This document shows, one piece after another, positions 5,108 through 7,057 of a DNA stretch of 7,057 nucleotides (its first letter is position 1; the number at the start of each line of letters is the position of its first letter). The DNA comes from Nitrospirota bacterium (GTDB lineage: Bacteria; Nitrospirota; Thermodesulfovibrionia; Thermodesulfovibrionales; SM23-35): contig JAOUJR010000085.1 of the NCBI GenBank assembly GCA_029883145.1, positions 1-7,057 on the forward strand, read 5' to 3'. The position numbers were made by a program, and so were the translations under genes. The notes under the pieces were generated by a model. It did not search any database and was not told the origin of the DNA. It worked only from the letters and a program-made list of their open reading frames with translations.

Positions 5108-5144
5108 ATTTTATACAATTTTGAGGCGAAGTAATAAAGTTGTT

Positions 5145-6602
5145 CTATGACAGTTTCTTTTTCAATAACTCATTCACCATCTGAGGGTTTGCTTTACCTT
5201 TTGTCATTTTCATTACCTGACCTACAAAAAATCCGATAAGTTTTTCTTCACCAGCTTTAAAACGCTCTACCTCTTTTGGATGTTTTGCAATCACATCATC
5301 AATAGCCTTCTCGATCTCGCCTGAGTCACTTATTTGAGAGAGACCTTTTTCTTTTATTATTTCATCAGGCATCTTGCCAGTTTGAATAATCTCATAAATT
5401 ACAGTTGTTTTTGCCATTGTTCCACTTACTGCACCGACTGCTACAAGTTCTGATAAGCGAGAAAGATGGTTTGGTCTTAGAAGCGTTTCATTAATCTCTT
5501 TACCTTGCTCCTTAAGGTGTTTAAAAACGACTGTGATATACCAGTTACTTAAAGTTATAGGATCAGCCCCTTGTTTTACAGCTTCTTCGAAATGTTCAGC
5601 AATGGACTTTTCAGATGTGAGCAGGTCAGCATTATGTTCAGGAAGCCCATATTCTAAAACAAATCGTTTTCTCTTTATATCAGGGAGTTCTGGCAACGAT
5701 GCCCTTATTTCATCAATCCAATTTTGCTGAACCATAATGGGTACGAGATCTGGTTCAGGGAAATATCTGTAGTCGTGTGCTTCTTCTTTTGTCCGCATAG
5801 ATTCAGTTATCCCTCTCTCTGAGTCCCATAATCTTGTCTCCTGGATAACTTTTCCCCCATCTTCCAAGACCTTTATCTGACGTCTTATCTCGTATTCAAG
5901 GGCTTTTCCCACAAATTTAAAAGAATTAAGATTTTTTACTTCTGTTTTCACTCCGAATTCTTTCTGTTCTACAAGCCTCACAGATACATTTGCATCGCAC
6001 CGTAAAGAGCCCTGCTCCATATTTCCATCACAGACTCCGAGATAACGCAGAATTGTCCGCAATTTTTTCATATACTCTACAGCCTCCTCAGGACTTCTGA
6101 TATCAGGCTCAGAAACAATTTCCATAAGTGGAACTCCGGCCCTGTTTAAGTCCACAAAGCTGTAATTACCTCTGCCTTCGTGTATATTCTTGCCTGCATC
6201 CTCTTCCATGTGGATTCTCGTAATACCTATCGTTTTTATTTCTCCATTAACAACAATTTCAATATATCCATGCTCGCATATCGGAAGCTCGTACTGGCTT
6301 ATCTGGTATCCCTTTGGAAGGTCAGGATAGAAATAATTTTTTCTTGCAAACCTGCTCAATGCAGGAATTTTGCAGTTCATTGCAAGGCCGGTCTTTATAG
6401 TAAACTCAAGGGCTTTTTTATTTAAGACCGGAAGGACGCCAGGCATTCCAATGCATACAGGACAGGTCTGTGTATTCGGCTCCGAGCCGAATTTTGTAGA
6501 ACAGCCACAGAATATCTTCGTGTCCGTGAGCATCTGTGCATGGACCTCAAGCCCGATAACTGCCTCGTATTTCAGGACGTTGATACTATCTACGTCCTTC
6601 AT
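5145..6602 (-). CDS. gatB: Asp-tRNA(Asn)/Glu-tRNA(Gln) amidotransferase subunit GatB
   Basis: GatB is the tRNA-binding and kinase subunit of the GatCAB complex. It activates the misacylated Glu on tRNA(Gln), or Asp on tRNA(Asn), and receives ammonia from GatA to make Gln- or Asn-tRNA. The 485-residue protein is full length. It has the signature [10 protein letters not shown] (15-24), zinc cysteines C32, C34, C47 and C50 (FCGCS and CPVC), the conserved [23 protein letters not shown] (kinase-site region), and [17 protein letters not shown] and [10 protein letters not shown]. The C-terminal YqeY-like tail domain ends [20 protein letters not shown] 6602-6600 overlaps the gatA stop as ATGA, and AGGAG lies 9 nt upstream inside gatA, so the two are translationally coupled. 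Its presence suggests that Gln- and/or Asn-tRNA is made by transamidation; no glutaminyl- or asparaginyl-tRNA synthetase is visible here to test that. Confidence 0.98.
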   Translation of the reverse strand: MKDVDSINVLKYEAVIGLEVHAQMLTDTKIFCGCSTKFGSEPNTQTCPVCIGMPGVLPVLNKKALEFTIKTGLAMNCKIPALSRFARKNYFYPDLPKGYQISQYELPICEHGYIEIVVNGEIKTIGITRIHMEEDAGKNIHEGRGNYSFVDLNRAGVPLMEIVSEPDIRSPEEAVEYMKKLRTILRYLGVCDGNMEQGSLRCDANVSVRLVEQKEFGVKTEVKNLNSFKFVGKALEYEIRRQIKVLEDGGKVIQETRLWDSERGITESMRTKEEAHDYRYFPEPDLVPIMVQQNWIDEIRASLPELPDIKRKRFVLEYGLPEHNADLLTSEKSIAEHFEEAVKQGADPITLSNWYITVVFKHLKEQGKEINETLLRPNHLSRLSELVAVGAVSGTMAKTTVIYEIIQTGKMPDEIIKEKGLSQISDSGEIEKAIDDVIAKHPKEVERFKAGEEKLIGFFVGQVMKMTKGKANPQMVNELLKKKLS

Positions 6603-7057
6603 AGATTCGGTCTCCTCTTGTGCCAGTCAGTTGATTGCTCATATGCATAGGCAACTTTTAAGATAGACTCTTCATCAAAATGTTTTCCGATAAGCTGTAA
6701 CCCGATTGGGAGATTATTTGACGTGAAACCGCATGGTAGAGAAATCCCAGGCACTCCGGCAAGGTTTACCGAAATCGTGAATATATCCGAGAGGTACATC
6801 TGAAGCGGGTCCGCAGTCTTTTCCCCAATTGTAAACGCAGCAGTTGGCGAGGTAGGAGTGACAATGACATCAACCTCCTTAAATGCATCCTCAAAATCCC
6901 TTTTGATTAATGTCCTTACCTGCTGTGCCTTCATGTAATATGCCTCATAGTATCCGGATGAAAGGGCATATGTGCCGAGCATAATCCTCCTTTTGACTTC
7001 AGCACCAAACCCTTGTGCCCTTGTATTCATATACATATCAATAAGGTCTTTGCCCTC
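6599..7057 (-). CDS. gatA: Asp-tRNA(Asn)/Glu-tRNA(Gln) amidotransferase subunit GatA (C-terminal part)
   Basis: This is the last 152 residues of GatA, the amidase-signature subunit that hydrolyses glutamine and channels ammonia to GatB. The frame is open to the right edge ([20 protein letters not shown]), so the start lies outside the window and the in-window ATG at 7036 is internal. The family's C-terminal block is clear: [20 protein letters not shown], then [53 protein letters not shown] and [22 protein letters not shown]. The catalytic Ser-cisSer-Lys residues belong to the missing N-terminal two thirds (a full protein is about 480 residues). The stop overlaps the gatB start by four bases. 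gatC, often upstream, would be outside the window if present here. Confidence 0.97.
   Translation of the reverse strand, partial: EGKDLIDMYMNTRAQGFGAEVKRRIMLGTYALSSGYYEAYYMKAQQVRTLIKRDFEDAFKEVDVIVTPTSPTAAFTIGEKTADPLQMYLSDIFTISVNLAGVPGISLPCGFTSNNLPIGLQLIGKHFDEESILKVAYAYEQSTDWHKRRPNL

Noticed and set aside
6599..7036. A free-standing 145-residue protein starting at 7036
   Set aside because: The frame continues to the window edge with GatA-like sequence, so the ATG is internal to gatA.

Overview
The window looks like a stretch of a moderately AT-rich bacterial chromosome. It encodes GatA and GatB (tRNA-dependent amidation), DnaX, YbaB and RecR, a small SRP RNA and a tRNA-Ser with its CCA encoded. 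The intergenic DNA carries several unrelated palindromic elements. The style suggests a deep-branching environmental Gram-negative lineage such as Nitrospirota or Desulfobacterota; this is an impression from gene content and repeat style, not a demonstrated assignment. No mobile-element gene, CRISPR array, rRNA or defence gene is visible.

Layout: one plus-strand gene, the 3' part of a flavodoxin-fold (WrbA-like) oxidoreductase, enters from the left edge and ends at 371. Everything else is on the minus strand. Read in transcription order from the right edge: gatA (5' end outside the window), gatB (ATGA overlap with gatA), a 21-codon small ORF with a strong Shine-Dalgarno sequence, an uncharacterised protein of about 206 residues, tRNA-Ser(GGA), SRP RNA (ffs), dnaX, ybaB/ebfC, recR, a single-domain PilZ protein, and a DUF167/YggU protein. 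The two genes at the left converge on a gap that holds a palindromic repeat.

How the genes fit together: gatA-gatB is a translationally coupled pair making two subunits of the Glu-tRNA(Gln)/Asp-tRNA(Asn) amidotransferase. tRNA-Ser, SRP RNA, dnaX, ybaB and recR reproduce an order also known from Bacillus subtilis (tRNA-Ser, scr, dnaX, yaaK, recR), so this is an old conserved replication/repair and protein-targeting neighbourhood. The PilZ gene is an add-on that suggests cyclic-di-GMP signalling.

The most interesting details are regulatory. dnaX has two in-frame A-rich slippery heptamers in the linker before its C-terminal domain. One is the exact E. coli heptamer with an SD-like GGGAG 8 nt upstream. 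The SRP RNA basal helix extends on both sides, starts 1 nt after the tRNA CCA end, and uses bases of the dnaX Shine-Dalgarno sequence. A 117-bp imperfect palindrome and a second, different hairpin element sit in the two gaps of the dnaX-ybaB-recR operon. I do not see a whole new multi-gene system here.
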